64,000 nt of DNA. Source: Acetivibrio alkalicellulosi. GTDB lineage: Bacteria > Bacillota > Clostridia > Acetivibrionales > Acetivibrionaceae. The notes under the pieces were generated by a model, which was not told the DNA's origin, ran no database searches, and saw nothing but the letters and a program-made list of their open reading frames with translations. Positions 7,883 to 16,483 of this stretch are shown one piece after another. The stretch's first letter is position 1, and each line of letters starts with the position of its first letter. Position numbers and translations under genes: made by a program. The DNA is taken from the NCBI GenBank assembly GCA_008125075.1, contig VLTH01000002.1, positions 2,893,024-2,957,023 on the forward strand. The letters are read 5' to 3'.

Positions 7883-9610
7883 TTAGCCATAAAGCCTTTC
7901 TGGTTTACTGTTCTTACTTTTTACTATAAGTATAATAATAACAACTATTACTAATATCATTATAGCAGTACACAGTGCAATAATTCTAAATATTTTCATG
8001 CCTCTGATCTTTGACTCCACTCTGTTTCTGTTTTCACTAACCAATTGATTAGAAGGGTTAATTGCAAGTGACTTTTCAAATTCAGCAAGAGCCTCATCAA
8101 GCCTACCTAAACTTTCAAGTACTAATCCCTTATTATTATATGCTTCAAAACTTTCAGGATTTATTTCAATGGCCCTATTAAAACTCTCTAAAGCTTTATC
8201 ATACTGATTAATGGCATGATAAATATTACCTTTACTAACATATGCCAGCTCATTTTCATTATCTAATTCAATTGCATTACTTGAATATTCTAAAGCTTCC
8301 TCATATTTTCCTAAATTATACAATGCGCCACTCATATTTGTACTAATCATACTTAATAACTTTTGATCATTATAACCTAAACTAAATGCTTCTTCACAAA
8401 CCTCTATACTTTTGTCAGGTTGACCCTTTTCAGTATATGCGTGGCTTAAATTTACATATGTTTTTAAAATCATATTTTTGTCACTAGGATTACTTTCAAG
8501 TACTCTCTTACAATCCTCTATAGCTTTATCATAATTTTTTAGATTAATATATGCAATGGATCTGTTAAGAAAGCCTAAATAACTGTCTGGATCAACTTCA
8601 ATTACCTTGTTTGCTATCCCTAAAGCTTCTTCATTTCTTCCTAATTCTATCAAGGCTTTGCATTTATTTATATACCCTTCTGGTAAATCTGGATTAATCT
8701 CAATTGCCTTCAAAGCAACCTCTAATCCCTCCTCATATCTTTTGAGCTCAATTAATGATAAGGATTTATTTATATAAATCTTAAAACTACTTTGAGGATT
8801 GTTAAATTGATTTAGTTCTATTGCCTTTTTGCAAATTTCAAGGGCTTCCTCATGTTTTTTCAACTCGTTTAAGAAATAGGCCTTATTTATATGTGCTGCA
8901 GGATTTGAAGGGTCTATTTCAATTGCTTTTATTATCAGTTCATAAGCTCCCTCAACATCATCTTTATTATTAAAGATTAAGCTTTTATTTATGTATGCAT
9001 CTACGTTCTCAGGGTTTAATCCAATGGCTTTTTCACAAAATTCCAACGCCTCATCAATTTTTTTCATTTCAATTAAAACGGCAGCTTTTATTGAATATAC
9101 ATATGATAAAAAATAGTTATCGGTATTTAATTCTATTGATTTGTCTAAACTTTCAATTGCCTCCTCAAATCTTTCTTTGCCAAATAAAGCAGCACCCTTT
9201 ATGAAGTGGGCATACATGTTTCTTGGAGACAGCTCAATTGTTTTATTTGCAGCATCTAAGGCTTCTTTGTACATACCTAAGTCATAACAAGTTGCACTTT
9301 TGTTAAGATATGCATCCACATAGCGAGGATTAATTCTAATTGCATTATCATATTCAGCTATTGCCTCTTCAAATCTTAAAAGATTGTACAATGCCAGCCC
9401 TTTATTATAATAAACATCTGGTTCATTAGAATTGTATTCTATTGCTTTATCGTAGAATTCAATTGCTTCTAAATAGTTACCAGCTTCAAATTGCAAATTC
9501 CCTTTATTAAAGTTATCAAAAAAGGAATTGGCATACGAAGTACAGTAAAGTGTTAGTAAAACCGTTATTATAACGCTTGATAATATTAGTATTTTTTTTG
9601 AATTTTTCAT
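7883..9610 (-). CDS. Exported TPR-repeat protein with C-terminal membrane anchor
   Basis: 575 aa. A signal sequence or anchor (residues 1-28) is followed by about fourteen tetratricopeptide repeats spanning about 31-530; each shows the 34-residue pattern, for example YDKAIEYNSNEPDVYYNKGL. A C-terminal membrane helix (about 537-561) ends in a short basic tail. The TPR array should be outside the cell with the tail in the cytosol. Such proteins are protein-binding scaffolds; the partner is unknown. GGGAG precedes the ATG. It is transcribed alone, convergent with the symporter gene. Confidence 0.85.
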   Translation of the reverse strand: MKNSKKILILSSVIITVLLTLYCTSYANSFFDNFNKGNLQFEAGNYLEAIEFYDKAIEYNSNEPDVYYNKGLALYNLLRFEEAIAEYDNAIRINPRYVDAYLNKSATCYDLGMYKEALDAANKTIELSPRNMYAHFIKGAALFGKERFEEAIESLDKSIELNTDNYFLSYVYSIKAAVLIEMKKIDEALEFCEKAIGLNPENVDAYINKSLIFNNKDDVEGAYELIIKAIEIDPSNPAAHINKAYFLNELKKHEEALEICKKAIELNQFNNPQSSFKIYINKSLSLIELKRYEEGLEVALKAIEINPDLPEGYINKCKALIELGRNEEALGIANKVIEVDPDSYLGFLNRSIAYINLKNYDKAIEDCKRVLESNPSDKNMILKTYVNLSHAYTEKGQPDKSIEVCEEAFSLGYNDQKLLSMISTNMSGALYNLGKYEEALEYSSNAIELDNENELAYVSKGNIYHAINQYDKALESFNRAIEINPESFEAYNNKGLVLESLGRLDEALAEFEKSLAINPSNQLVSENRNRVESKIRGMKIFRIIALCTAIMILVIVVIIILIVKSKNSKPERLYG

Positions 9611-9929
9611 TTTTGACTCCCTTTATTTGTTTTTTAGTATGATTATAGCATATACAATTAGGAGCTTCAATCAGTTTGTAATTACTGGAATAAAGAACTT
9701 AGTTCTTAAGTTAACTTAATCTATGTTTAATTTTAAAGAAAATGTAGGTATTAAATTACGTAATTATTTGTATATAGATGTCTGTTTTTCTTGCAAGCAT
9801 AGGAAGAGTTTGATAAAATGTATTATATAAAAAATGGTAGAGTTTTGACATGTCTTTGGATCAGTAATAAGACCTATATTTTAGTGTATTGAATATATTA
9901 ATTATACGAACAGATAGGAATGCTGTGGG
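9611..9929. other. 319-bp gap between divergent TPR and ABC genes
   Basis: It is AT-rich with no open frame of note. It should hold the TPR gene promoter (minus) and any promoter left for the ABC pseudogene. A TTGACA occurs at about 9846 but no -10 box follows at a standard distance, so I do not call a promoter. Confidence 0.4.
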
Positions 9930-10693
9930 TTGAAGTTTAATCTTAATAAAACTTTTAAAGTGCTAAATAAAAAAGAGGGGCTAAAAGGTGCTATAAAAGA
10001 TCTTTTTTCAAACGATTATAAGTATGTAAAAGCTGTTGATGGAATTTCTATGAATATTGGAGTAGGAGAAATAGTTGGTTACATTGGGCCAAATGGAGCT
10101 GGCAAGTCAACAACAATTAAAATGATGACTGGAGTTTTAGAACCCACTTCTGGCAAAATTCTTATAAATGGAAATATTCCCTTTAAAAAAAGAATTATTA
10201 ATACCCAAAATATAGGTGTTGTTTTTGGTCAAAGAACCCAGCTGTGGTGGGCATTACCCCTAATAGAGTCTTTTAAAATGCTTAAGTCTATTTATAAGAT
10301 TGATGATGACACTTATAACAACAATTTAAAGCTTTTTAATGAATTAGTTGATATTAGTTCACTATATTTAAAACCTATAAGACAAATGTCATTGGGTCAA
10401 AGAACTCTATGTGATATTTTAGCTGCTTTTTTACATGATCCAAAAGTAATATTTCTTGACGAGCCTACAATTGGACTTGATGTTTCAATAAAAAGTAAAA
10501 TAATGACTCTTATTAAAGAACTTAGTAAAAGGAGAAAACTACTGTAATACTAACTACACATGACATTGGAGATATAGAGGCTCTTTGTCATCGTGCAATA
10601 ATAATTGATAAAGGTAAAATAATTTTTGATGGGTCAATCAAAAATTTGGGGCGAGTAAGACAAAATCTCAACATTAGGCTATTATCCATTTAG
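9930..10693 (+). pseudogene. Frameshifted, 3'-truncated ABC-2 type transporter ATPase
   Basis: The first frame (9930-10547, 205 aa) has Walker A GPNGAGKST, a diverged signature MSLGQR and Walker B VIFLDEPTIGLD. It then hits TAA. Shifting frame in the A-run near 10535 resumes the family sequence [20 protein letters not shown], so one base is missing. After about 10650 the frame (GSIKNL...) loses family likeness and stops at 10693, about 70 residues short of usual. No permease gene follows. The start is TTG 9930 with a weak ribosome site, another sign of decay. The family is the DrrA-like ATPases of ABC-2 exporters. Confidence 0.85.
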
Positions 10694-10734
10694 TTGAGCT
10701 GTTTTTACGCGCAAAACTTCCGATTGACCCCTTT

Positions 10735-10747
10735 AAGAACCGTCCCC
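10735..10747 (+). repeat. AAGAACCGTCCCC REP-like motif, isolated half site
   Basis: AAGAACCGTCCCC occurs here after the ABC pseudogene. The same core appears as a perfect palindrome at 25594-25655 and in shorter form at 54686 and 56751. No inverted partner is seen at this site. Confidence 0.55.
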
Positions 10748-10822
10748 ATTTTTCTCTGTTTCTTCACAAACTAATAAAAAACATTTATACTATAATTATA
10801 AAAACCTAAAAGGAGGGAAACA

Positions 10823-11740
10823 ATGTTTCAGTTTATCAGAAGTATAAAAGGCCCTGAATTTTTAGTTATATACTTTATATATTCTTTCTTTATTACTTTG
10901 CTGTCGTTTCTTTTTTTAAAAGCATCCAATGTTCGTTATCCTTTATCGCCAAATAAGTATAAAATAAATGCCTATCATTTAACTGTTCTAAATCATCATG
11001 GTAATATTCCACATTTGTTGGAAACTATTTTATTTAAACTTTGGATTGAAAAATATTTAGATATTAGTATTGTATCAGGAAAGTTAAGTATTAATAAAAC
11101 TGAAAAACCTATAGATGATCTCTTACATGAAGAACTAGAAGTTTATAATTCCATTAAGAATTCTTCTGATTACACGGATATAATTACAACCAAACAGATA
11201 AAAACTATAATTAAAAATTTTAGTTATAAACTTGAGAATGAATTAATATATTCAGGTGTACTTAAAAGTGAAAAACACCTTAACCACGAAACATTAGTTT
11301 TAGTAATTTCTTATGTAATGATGATTTCTTTAGGGGCTGTGAAATTGTTTATGGGAATTGCAAATAATAAACCTGTAGCTTTTTTGATTCTTCTGATGGT
11401 GCTATTTAGTGTTGTTTTTTTTAAAATTCATAAAACCTCAGAATTTACTAAGAAGGGCAAGGATTTTGTTGATAGAATGCATTCAAAATGCTCTTGGCTT
11501 GCTTACTATAATAATTCAACCGGCTATAAAGGTGATGTTAATGATGTCATTATTGCTGTTTCCCTTTTTGGTCTTTCAGCAGTAAGTGGTATACCCAATT
11601 TTGGTATGTTCTCTAAAATTTCTCCTCCTAAAAGAGTTGATTATTTTGACATCACAGATAAAGATAGTGATAGCTTCTTTCATGGGTGTAGTAGCTGTGG
11701 TGGATTTGGTGGTGGTTGTGGAGGTTGTGGTGGTGACTAA
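10823..11740 (+). CDS. TIGR04222-like membrane protein with Cys/Gly-rich C-terminal tail
   Basis: 305 aa. One membrane helix near the N-terminus (about 12-32), a soluble segment (about 40-150), two further helices (about 155-200), then a segment ending in a tail with CSSCGGFGGGCGGCGGD. The layout and Gly/Cys tail match the TIGR04222 group of uncharacterised bacterial membrane proteins as I remember it. An AAGGAGGG site precedes the ATG. The reading frame overlaps the following radical SAM gene by 8 bases, and that gene's ribosome site lies within the Gly/Cys tail codons, so the two are translationally coupled. I infer, but cannot show, that the Cys-rich tail is a substrate of the radical SAM enzyme. 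Confidence 0.7.
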   Translation: MFQFIRSIKGPEFLVIYFIYSFFITLLSFLFLKASNVRYPLSPNKYKINAYHLTVLNHHGNIPHLLETILFKLWIEKYLDISIVSGKLSINKTEKPIDDLLHEELEVYNSIKNSSDYTDIITTKQIKTIIKNFSYKLENELIYSGVLKSEKHLNHETLVLVISYVMMISLGAVKLFMGIANNKPVAFLILLMVLFSVVFFKIHKTSEFTKKGKDFVDRMHSKCSWLAYYNNSTGYKGDVNDVIIAVSLFGLSAVSGIPNFGMFSKISPPKRVDYFDITDKDSDSFFHGCSSCGGFGGGCGGCGGD

Positions 11741-12770
11741 ATTGACTTGCAATTATACTCTGGGTAATGAAACACTAGTATTGCAATGGCATATTACTTC
11801 TCGTTGCAACCAAAGATGCATTCACTGTTATCAAGATAAATATATGAGTTTTGATCCTAAATTTGAGGATATGCTAAATATTGTTGATCAGTATAAAAAT
11901 TTGCTTTTAAGCATTGATAGACCAGGGCATATAAATATCACTGGTGGTGAACCATTAGTACATAATGATTTCTTTAAATTATTAGAACTATTTAAAGATA
12001 ACAGCAGTTATTTTAGTTATGGAATACTTTCTAATGGTACAATGATTGACAGCTCAAATGCAAAAAAATTAAAAGGATTTAATCCTTCATTCGTTCAACT
12101 AAGTATTGAAGGAGATAAAAATACCCATGATTTAATTCGAGGAAATGGTAATCTTTCAAAGGTTTTGAAAGGTTTAAAGTGCTTAACTAAATATAAAATT
12201 AAGACTTTAGTATCATTTACAGCATTTAAAGATAATTATAAAACTTTTCCAAGTGTATTAAAATTGTGTCATAAAAACAAAGCTTCTAAGATATGGACTG
12301 ACAGGCTAGTACCCTTAGGAGGTGCTGAAGACATAAAAAATAAATGTCTGTCACCTGAAGAAACGTGGGAATATTTTAATATTATTAATAACTGCAAAAA
12401 GCATCAGGGAATAATGCATAGAAAAAGAACTAAAATAGAAACAAAGAGATCTCTTCAGTTTCTAAGTGATGGGGGAATGCCCTACAAGTGTAATGCTGGC
12501 AAGAACTTACTTACAGTAATGGAGGATGGATTAGTTTATCCATGTAGAAGATTGCCTATTGCTATTGGTAATATTAATCAATCCACCCTTGCAGAAATAT
12601 ACAAAAGCAGCCCATTACTAAAAGAGTTTAAGTCCAAAAGAAGTCCTCCTAAGGGATGTGAAAAATGTTCATATTTTTGTGCTTGCGGTGGTGGTGCTAA
12701 GTGCTTAAGTTATGCCTTTACTGGCAATTTATATTCTCGCGATCCTGGTTGCCCTATTCTTTGGGAATAA
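11733..12770 (+). CDS. Radical SAM/SPASM enzyme coupled to the Cys/Gly-tail protein
   Basis: About 345 aa. The radical SAM cluster motif CNQRCIHC is near residue 23, followed by ITGGEPLV. The C-terminal SPASM region has the Cys set CNAG...YPCRR...CEKCSYFCACGGGAKC...CP expected to bind auxiliary Fe-S clusters. SPASM enzymes commonly modify ribosomally made peptides or proteins, or act as anaerobic maturases. An open frame extends up to 11586 but overlaps the upstream gene; GGAGG at 11720-11724 fits GTG 11733 (or 11730), which I choose. No separate small precursor peptide gene is seen nearby; the upstream tail is the only Cys/Gly-rich candidate. No regulator or exporter is clearly linked, apart from the broken ABC ATPase 1 kb upstream. 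Confidence 0.8.
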   Translation: MTKLTCNYTLGNETLVLQWHITSRCNQRCIHCYQDKYMSFDPKFEDMLNIVDQYKNLLLSIDRPGHINITGGEPLVHNDFFKLLELFKDNSSYFSYGILSNGTMIDSSNAKKLKGFNPSFVQLSIEGDKNTHDLIRGNGNLSKVLKGLKCLTKYKIKTLVSFTAFKDNYKTFPSVLKLCHKNKASKIWTDRLVPLGGAEDIKNKCLSPEETWEYFNIINNCKKHQGIMHRKRTKIETKRSLQFLSDGGMPYKCNAGKNLLTVMEDGLVYPCRRLPIAIGNINQSTLAEIYKSSPLLKEFKSKRSPPKGCEKCSYFCACGGGAKCLSYAFTGNLYSRDPGCPILWE

Positions 12771-12842
12771 TTGCTACATAATTAAAAGTAGCCAACCAAT
12801 TCGAGGTAACCTAAAAAAGATACTAATACACACTGGCTCCCC

Positions 12843-13262
12843 TTATCCTTGTTTTAGTTCAACTTCTTTTCTATCAAAAGCAATGGCAATTTTAATAATA
12901 TCTTTCTTTTGTATGCCTTTTGATAGTAATTCTTATTCATACTTCTTTTCCTCAATTTGTTTTAATGCCTTCTCAATTGCAACTTCAATAGTCTCCTTTG
13001 CCATTTTATTCACTTTTTTAAATTCAATTATTATAGACTTTTTATAAATTATATTTTTAATTGGAATTAGCATTACATCATATCTACCATATTCACTTTC
13101 CCTATTTGACTTGATTTCATAGTTATTATTTAAATGTACAAGCATTCCTAAAACAAAAGCATGATAAAACATTTCGGGCTCTTTTCCAGTAGGATCAAAA
13201 TAACTTATAGTTTTTGTTATTAAATCTACACAATTGAAATATTTAATGCTATTATATAAATA
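12843..13262 (-). pseudogene. Remnant of an AAA-ATPase-like / PD-(D/E)XK nuclease (DUF1703) gene
   Basis: Read from 13262 down, the frame gives ITKTISYFDPTGKEPEMFYH, then ESEYGRYDVMLIP and IIIEFKK, the nuclease-fold core of the C-terminal PD-(D/E)XK domain of DUF1703 proteins. A TAA at about 12930 interrupts EKKYE, after which family sequence ELLSKGIQKKDIIKIAIAFD resumes to TAA 12843. The N-terminal ATPase part (about 350 residues) is missing. This is a decayed accessory gene and not a short functional protein. Confidence 0.75.
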
Positions 13263-13356
13263 GTGGTTTTGTTTCTCCTAAAACTATATAAAGTAGTTTA
13301 GTTTGTGTAATTGAAATTCTCATTCTAGTAAATCAAAATATAACGAGGTGTAAATA

Positions 13357-14388
13357 ATGGAATCTAGTTTTTGGGAAAAGTATATTTCATTAATTAATAA
13401 AAGACTTTTTGTAACTACACTCACTCTGTTAATTATTGGAATTATATTTCTTATTTTATTTGGAAATAACTTTTATAATATGATAATGGGACCTTTTAGT
13501 GTCAGCCCACAAGAAATTAATACTTCGGCAGAAAGCCTTGACTTTTCAAAATCCTATATTACAGTGGAAAGTGATAACACTATTCACTCTGGCCTGGTTA
13601 AGTATATCGGGATTAAAAAAAGAGGTAGCGATAAAATGTATTCAACCCAGCCATATACAAAATACTTGCTCATGTATATTGATGGTAAATATTTAATAGT
13701 TAACGTTAGTAATAATTTTGAAGGAACATCATTTACAGGTAGGCTTATTCATTTAGATGACGATTTAAAATCTAACATTTCTTCATCAATAATTAATATA
13801 GACAATGCATTCACCAGTATTGATATTCTACCACTTATGTTAGATACAAATGTTGATTATTTTTATTATTGGATTTTATTTATAATTACTTTGCTATTTT
13901 GGGTTTTGGGATTATGGGGAATGTGTAAATATTTTTTACGTATAAAAAATCCATATAATCATCCTTTATACAAGGATTTAGAAAACTATGGAGACCCTAA
14001 AAAATTAGCTAGCGAAATAGATAGAGAAATTCTTGAAGATAATAAAACCTATAAAAACATTATTTTAACTTCTACCTGGTGTATTTATGCGGGATCACTC
14101 TCGGTAAAAATTTTCAAGCTAGATGATATTATATATATTTATAGAACTTCTTTAGATAAAACCTACATAATTCATATATTTTTTAAAACTGGCAAGGATG
14201 TAGACGCTATCTTCACTGTGGATGAGTTTTCTTTATCTGAAAACCTACTTAATGATATTAGCACTAGAATGCCTTGGATAATAAATGAATTTAGTCCAGA
14301 ACATCAAAAAATGTACAAAAATAGAATTTATGAAATGATTGATTTAGTTGAAAAAAGAAAAAGGGATAGTTCCATTGCAAACTCATAA
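13357..14388 (+). CDS. Two-helix membrane protein, DUF6709-like
   Basis: 343 aa. Helix 1 at about 17-42, an extracytoplasmic domain to about 165 that begins GPFSVSPQEI and has YITVESDNTIHSGL, helix 2 at about 168-192, and a cytosolic C-terminal domain ending in a basic helix. The pattern resembles the uncharacterised DUF6709 family from Clostridia, from memory. GAGGTG precedes the ATG. It stands alone between the nuclease remnant and a strong terminator. No function is proposed. Confidence 0.7.
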   Translation: MESSFWEKYISLINKRLFVTTLTLLIIGIIFLILFGNNFYNMIMGPFSVSPQEINTSAESLDFSKSYITVESDNTIHSGLVKYIGIKKRGSDKMYSTQPYTKYLLMYIDGKYLIVNVSNNFEGTSFTGRLIHLDDDLKSNISSSIINIDNAFTSIDILPLMLDTNVDYFYYWILFIITLLFWVLGLWGMCKYFLRIKNPYNHPLYKDLENYGDPKKLASEIDREILEDNKTYKNIILTSTWCIYAGSLSVKIFKLDDIIYIYRTSLDKTYIIHIFFKTGKDVDAIFTVDEFSLSENLLNDISTRMPWIINEFSPEHQKMYKNRIYEMIDLVEKRKRDSSIANS

Positions 14389-14423
14389 GTTGCAAACTTA
14401 CGAGTAATTATACTATCTTTTTT
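14370..14423 (+). terminator. Terminator overlapping the stop codon of the two-helix protein gene
   Basis: CTCATAAGTT (14382-14391) and AACTTACGAG (14395-14404) pair with one mismatch, and GATAGT/ACTATC extend the stem, followed by TTTTTT. The stop codon TAA is inside the stem. Two imperfect 15-bp tandem units (TTGCAAACT...) make up the hairpin. Confidence 0.7.
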
Positions 14424-14498
14424 AGCCTTCATCTAAAACTTCTTTTACATATTTTAACACTTCAAACTTTAAATGAATTAAAGAATTTTAAAATAAGT

Positions 14499-15014
14499 AT
14501 GAATGGAAAGTTTTATTATAATATGGATTTACCTCTATTTAAATATGAAAATGAATTTATGTTAACACTACGAACATGTGGTTCACTAATAAATGGGTCT
14601 GTTGAATATGATGTAGCTTTAAGAGAAGTCATTTTCGCAGCAGAAAATCGTGTATTAAAAATAGAAGTTGATTCTAAAAATCTATTTTTAAATGGCGAAG
14701 AAATTTCTTTTCCTGTAACACCAATAACTCACAATGGAAGATTTTGTATACCTCTTAATCTTTTAGCACAAGCTTTTAACTACAATGTTGCGGTTGATTA
14801 TGAAAGTGAAATAATATATTGGGGTTTTTTATATGGAGATGCAAATTATGACGGTGTTATAGATTCATCTGATTATGTTTTATTAAAAAGACATATATTA
14901 GAGTTGTCTAATATGAGCAATAAAATAATATGCGACCTAAATTATGATGGTTTAATTAATTCTACCGATTTAGCTATATTAAAAAGACTAATTCTAAATA
15001 TTAAAACTCAATAA
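14499..15014 (+). CDS. Stalk-domain plus dockerin protein, lacking a signal peptide (probable 5'-truncated gene)
   Basis: 171 aa. Residues about 10-105 match a copper amine oxidase N-terminal-like stalk domain (ITHNGRFCIPLNLLAQAF). Residues about 112-171 are a type I dockerin with two loops, GDANYDGVIDSSDYVLLKRH and CDLNYDGLINSTDLAILKRL. Both domains act outside the cell, yet no signal peptide or membrane helix precedes them, no ribosome site is visible before ATG 14499, and the frame stays open upstream to about 14440 without a better start. The most likely reading is a fragment of a larger exported protein; an unusual start or cytosolic role is less likely. Confidence 0.65.
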   Translation: MNGKFYYNMDLPLFKYENEFMLTLRTCGSLINGSVEYDVALREVIFAAENRVLKIEVDSKNLFLNGEEISFPVTPITHNGRFCIPLNLLAQAFNYNVAVDYESEIIYWGFLYGDANYDGVIDSSDYVLLKRHILELSNMSNKIICDLNYDGLINSTDLAILKRLILNIKTQ

Positions 15015-15372
15015 TTAACAGTAATTATTCATTACTTCTGCCTTTATAGCTATACTGTAAAAATCTATACAAACAAATCTAACAATACTATTTATTCACT
15101 ACTAAATATATAAACCATAGTATATAAACTTGACTAGTATCTGTTTTGTTATTACATCTTTTGAGTCATTATCATTACTTTCACAGGTTGGGCTTGTGTC
15201 TTTCCTTTACTGAAAAAGACAAATTCTAATAAACCCTATCATATTCAATTTTTTTACATTATATCATACTTGCAATATTATAAAAACATTCTCAAATGCT
15301 GGAATCGTGCATTAGTTTTTATTTTAATTTAATTTAAGTACTCATTAAATCATATCTTTTGCTTAATAGCAA

Positions 15373-15415
15373 TAAAAAGGCAACAAATCAGAGCTAATTC
15401 TCTAATCTGCTGCCT
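15373..15415 (-). terminator. Terminator of the transketolase operon
   Basis: On the minus strand AGGCAGCAGATTAGAG pairs over all 16 positions (with G-T wobbles) with CTCTGATTTGTTGCCT across a 6-base loop, followed by TTTTTATT. It lies about 130 bases past the transketolase stop. The 15015-15372 part of this gap holds no gene that I can see. Confidence 0.8.
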
Positions 15416-15416
15416 A

Positions 15417-15528
15417 TATACTATTCTTCTCAAAAAGTTTGCTTTTTTAGCAAACTTTTAGAAGATATAGTTCCTCTGTTTGTCGCAGCGGAACTTACTA
15501 CTTTGATTGCAGCTTCCGCTGCGATATG
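15417..15528 (+). repeat. Dispersed two-hairpin repeat (family A), copy 1, full length
   Basis: Module I (15421-15470) folds end to end: CTATTCTTCT...AAAAGTTTGC pairs with GCAAACTTTT..GAAGATATAG. Module II has the perfect 11-bp inverted repeat TCGCAGCGGAA (15483-15493) and TTCCGCTGCGA (15514-15524). Copy 2 (23307-23420) matches nearly base for base; copy 3 (33441-33505) has module II only. No protein is encoded. Confidence 0.85.
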
Positions 15529-15546
15529 TCTAGCTTTTATCAAACC

Positions 15547-16482
15547 TTACTTCTTTAATTTTAAAACATCCTTAACATTTGACACTATGTCCTTAGAAGT
15601 CAACCCATACATCTTTAATAGCTCATCAGGTTTGCCTGACTTACCAAACTTGTCTTTTACTCCAACCATTTTAACTGGCACAGGGCAATTTTCAACAAGC
15701 ACTTCAGCTACTGCACTGCCAAGTCCTCCAATTACATTATGCTCTTCACATGTAACTATAGCACCTGTTTCCTTAGCTGCTTTTACTATAATATCTTTGT
15801 CTATAGGTTTTATTGTATGAATATTAATAAGTCTTGCACTTATTCCTTCCTGTTTTAATACTTCAACTGCCTCTACAGCTTCTGCAACCATCATTCCTGT
15901 TGCAATTATTGTAACATCAGAGCCTTCACGAACAGTTACTCCTTTGCCCAATTCAAACTTATAAGTACTTTCGTCAAACAACACAGGAGTTGCAAGTCTT
16001 GCCAATCTTATATAAAAGGGCCCTTCTGTTTTTGCAGCAGCAATAATAGCTTGTCTTGTCTCAACACCATCAGCAGGACACACTACAGTCATATTAGGTA
16101 TTACTCTCATTGTAGCAAGATCTTCAATACATTGGTGTGACGCTCCATCCTCACCAACAGTAATACCTGCATGAGTTGCTCCTATTTTAACATTTAACTG
16201 AGGATAACATATGGAATTTCTAACTTGTTCAAAAGCCCTTCCTGATGCAAACATTGCAAAAGTACTTGCAAACACAGTTTTACCACATGATGCTATACCC
16301 GCTGCTACAGCCATCATATTTGCTTCAGCTATACCCATGTTGATAAACCTGTCAGGATATTTCTTTTTAAATACATCTGTCTTAGTTGATTTTGAAAGAT
16401 CTGCATCTAAAACTATTATGTTGTTATCAGAACCTATTTCTGCTAGAGCTGCTCCATAAGCTTCTCTTGTTGCAATTTTCAT
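15547..16482 (-). CDS. Transketolase, C-terminal subunit (pyrimidine-binding and C domains)
   Basis: 311 aa. It supplies the second half of a transketolase: FINMGIAEANMMAVAAG carries the catalytic Glu of the pyrimidine-binding domain, EDGASHQCIEDLATMR follows, and the C-terminal domain runs from about residue 190. With the N-terminal subunit (upstream, 1-base gap) it forms the thiamine-diphosphate enzyme of the non-oxidative pentose phosphate pathway, in the cytosol. Two-gene transketolases are common in Clostridia and archaea. GGAGGTGGAG precedes the ATG inside the end of the partner gene, so the pair is translationally coupled. Confidence 0.95.
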   Translation of the reverse strand: MKIATREAYGAALAEIGSDNNIIVLDADLSKSTKTDVFKKKYPDRFINMGIAEANMMAVAAGIASCGKTVFASTFAMFASGRAFEQVRNSICYPQLNVKIGATHAGITVGEDGASHQCIEDLATMRVIPNMTVVCPADGVETRQAIIAAAKTEGPFYIRLARLATPVLFDESTYKFELGKGVTVREGSDVTIIATGMMVAEAVEAVEVLKQEGISARLINIHTIKPIDKDIIVKAAKETGAIVTCEEHNVIGGLGSAVAEVLVENCPVPVKMVGVKDKFGKSGKPDELLKMYGLTSKDIVSNVKDVLKLKK

Positions 16483-16483
16483 A

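Noticed and set aside
9930-10693. Programmed frameshift in the ABC ATPase
   Set aside because: The A-run could suggest slippage, but there is no stimulatory structure and the 3' end is also lost, so decay is simpler.
12712-13047. Plus-strand frame of 111 aa after the radical SAM gene
   Set aside because: It overlaps the nuclease remnant on the other strand, has no start site and a composition like reversed coding DNA.
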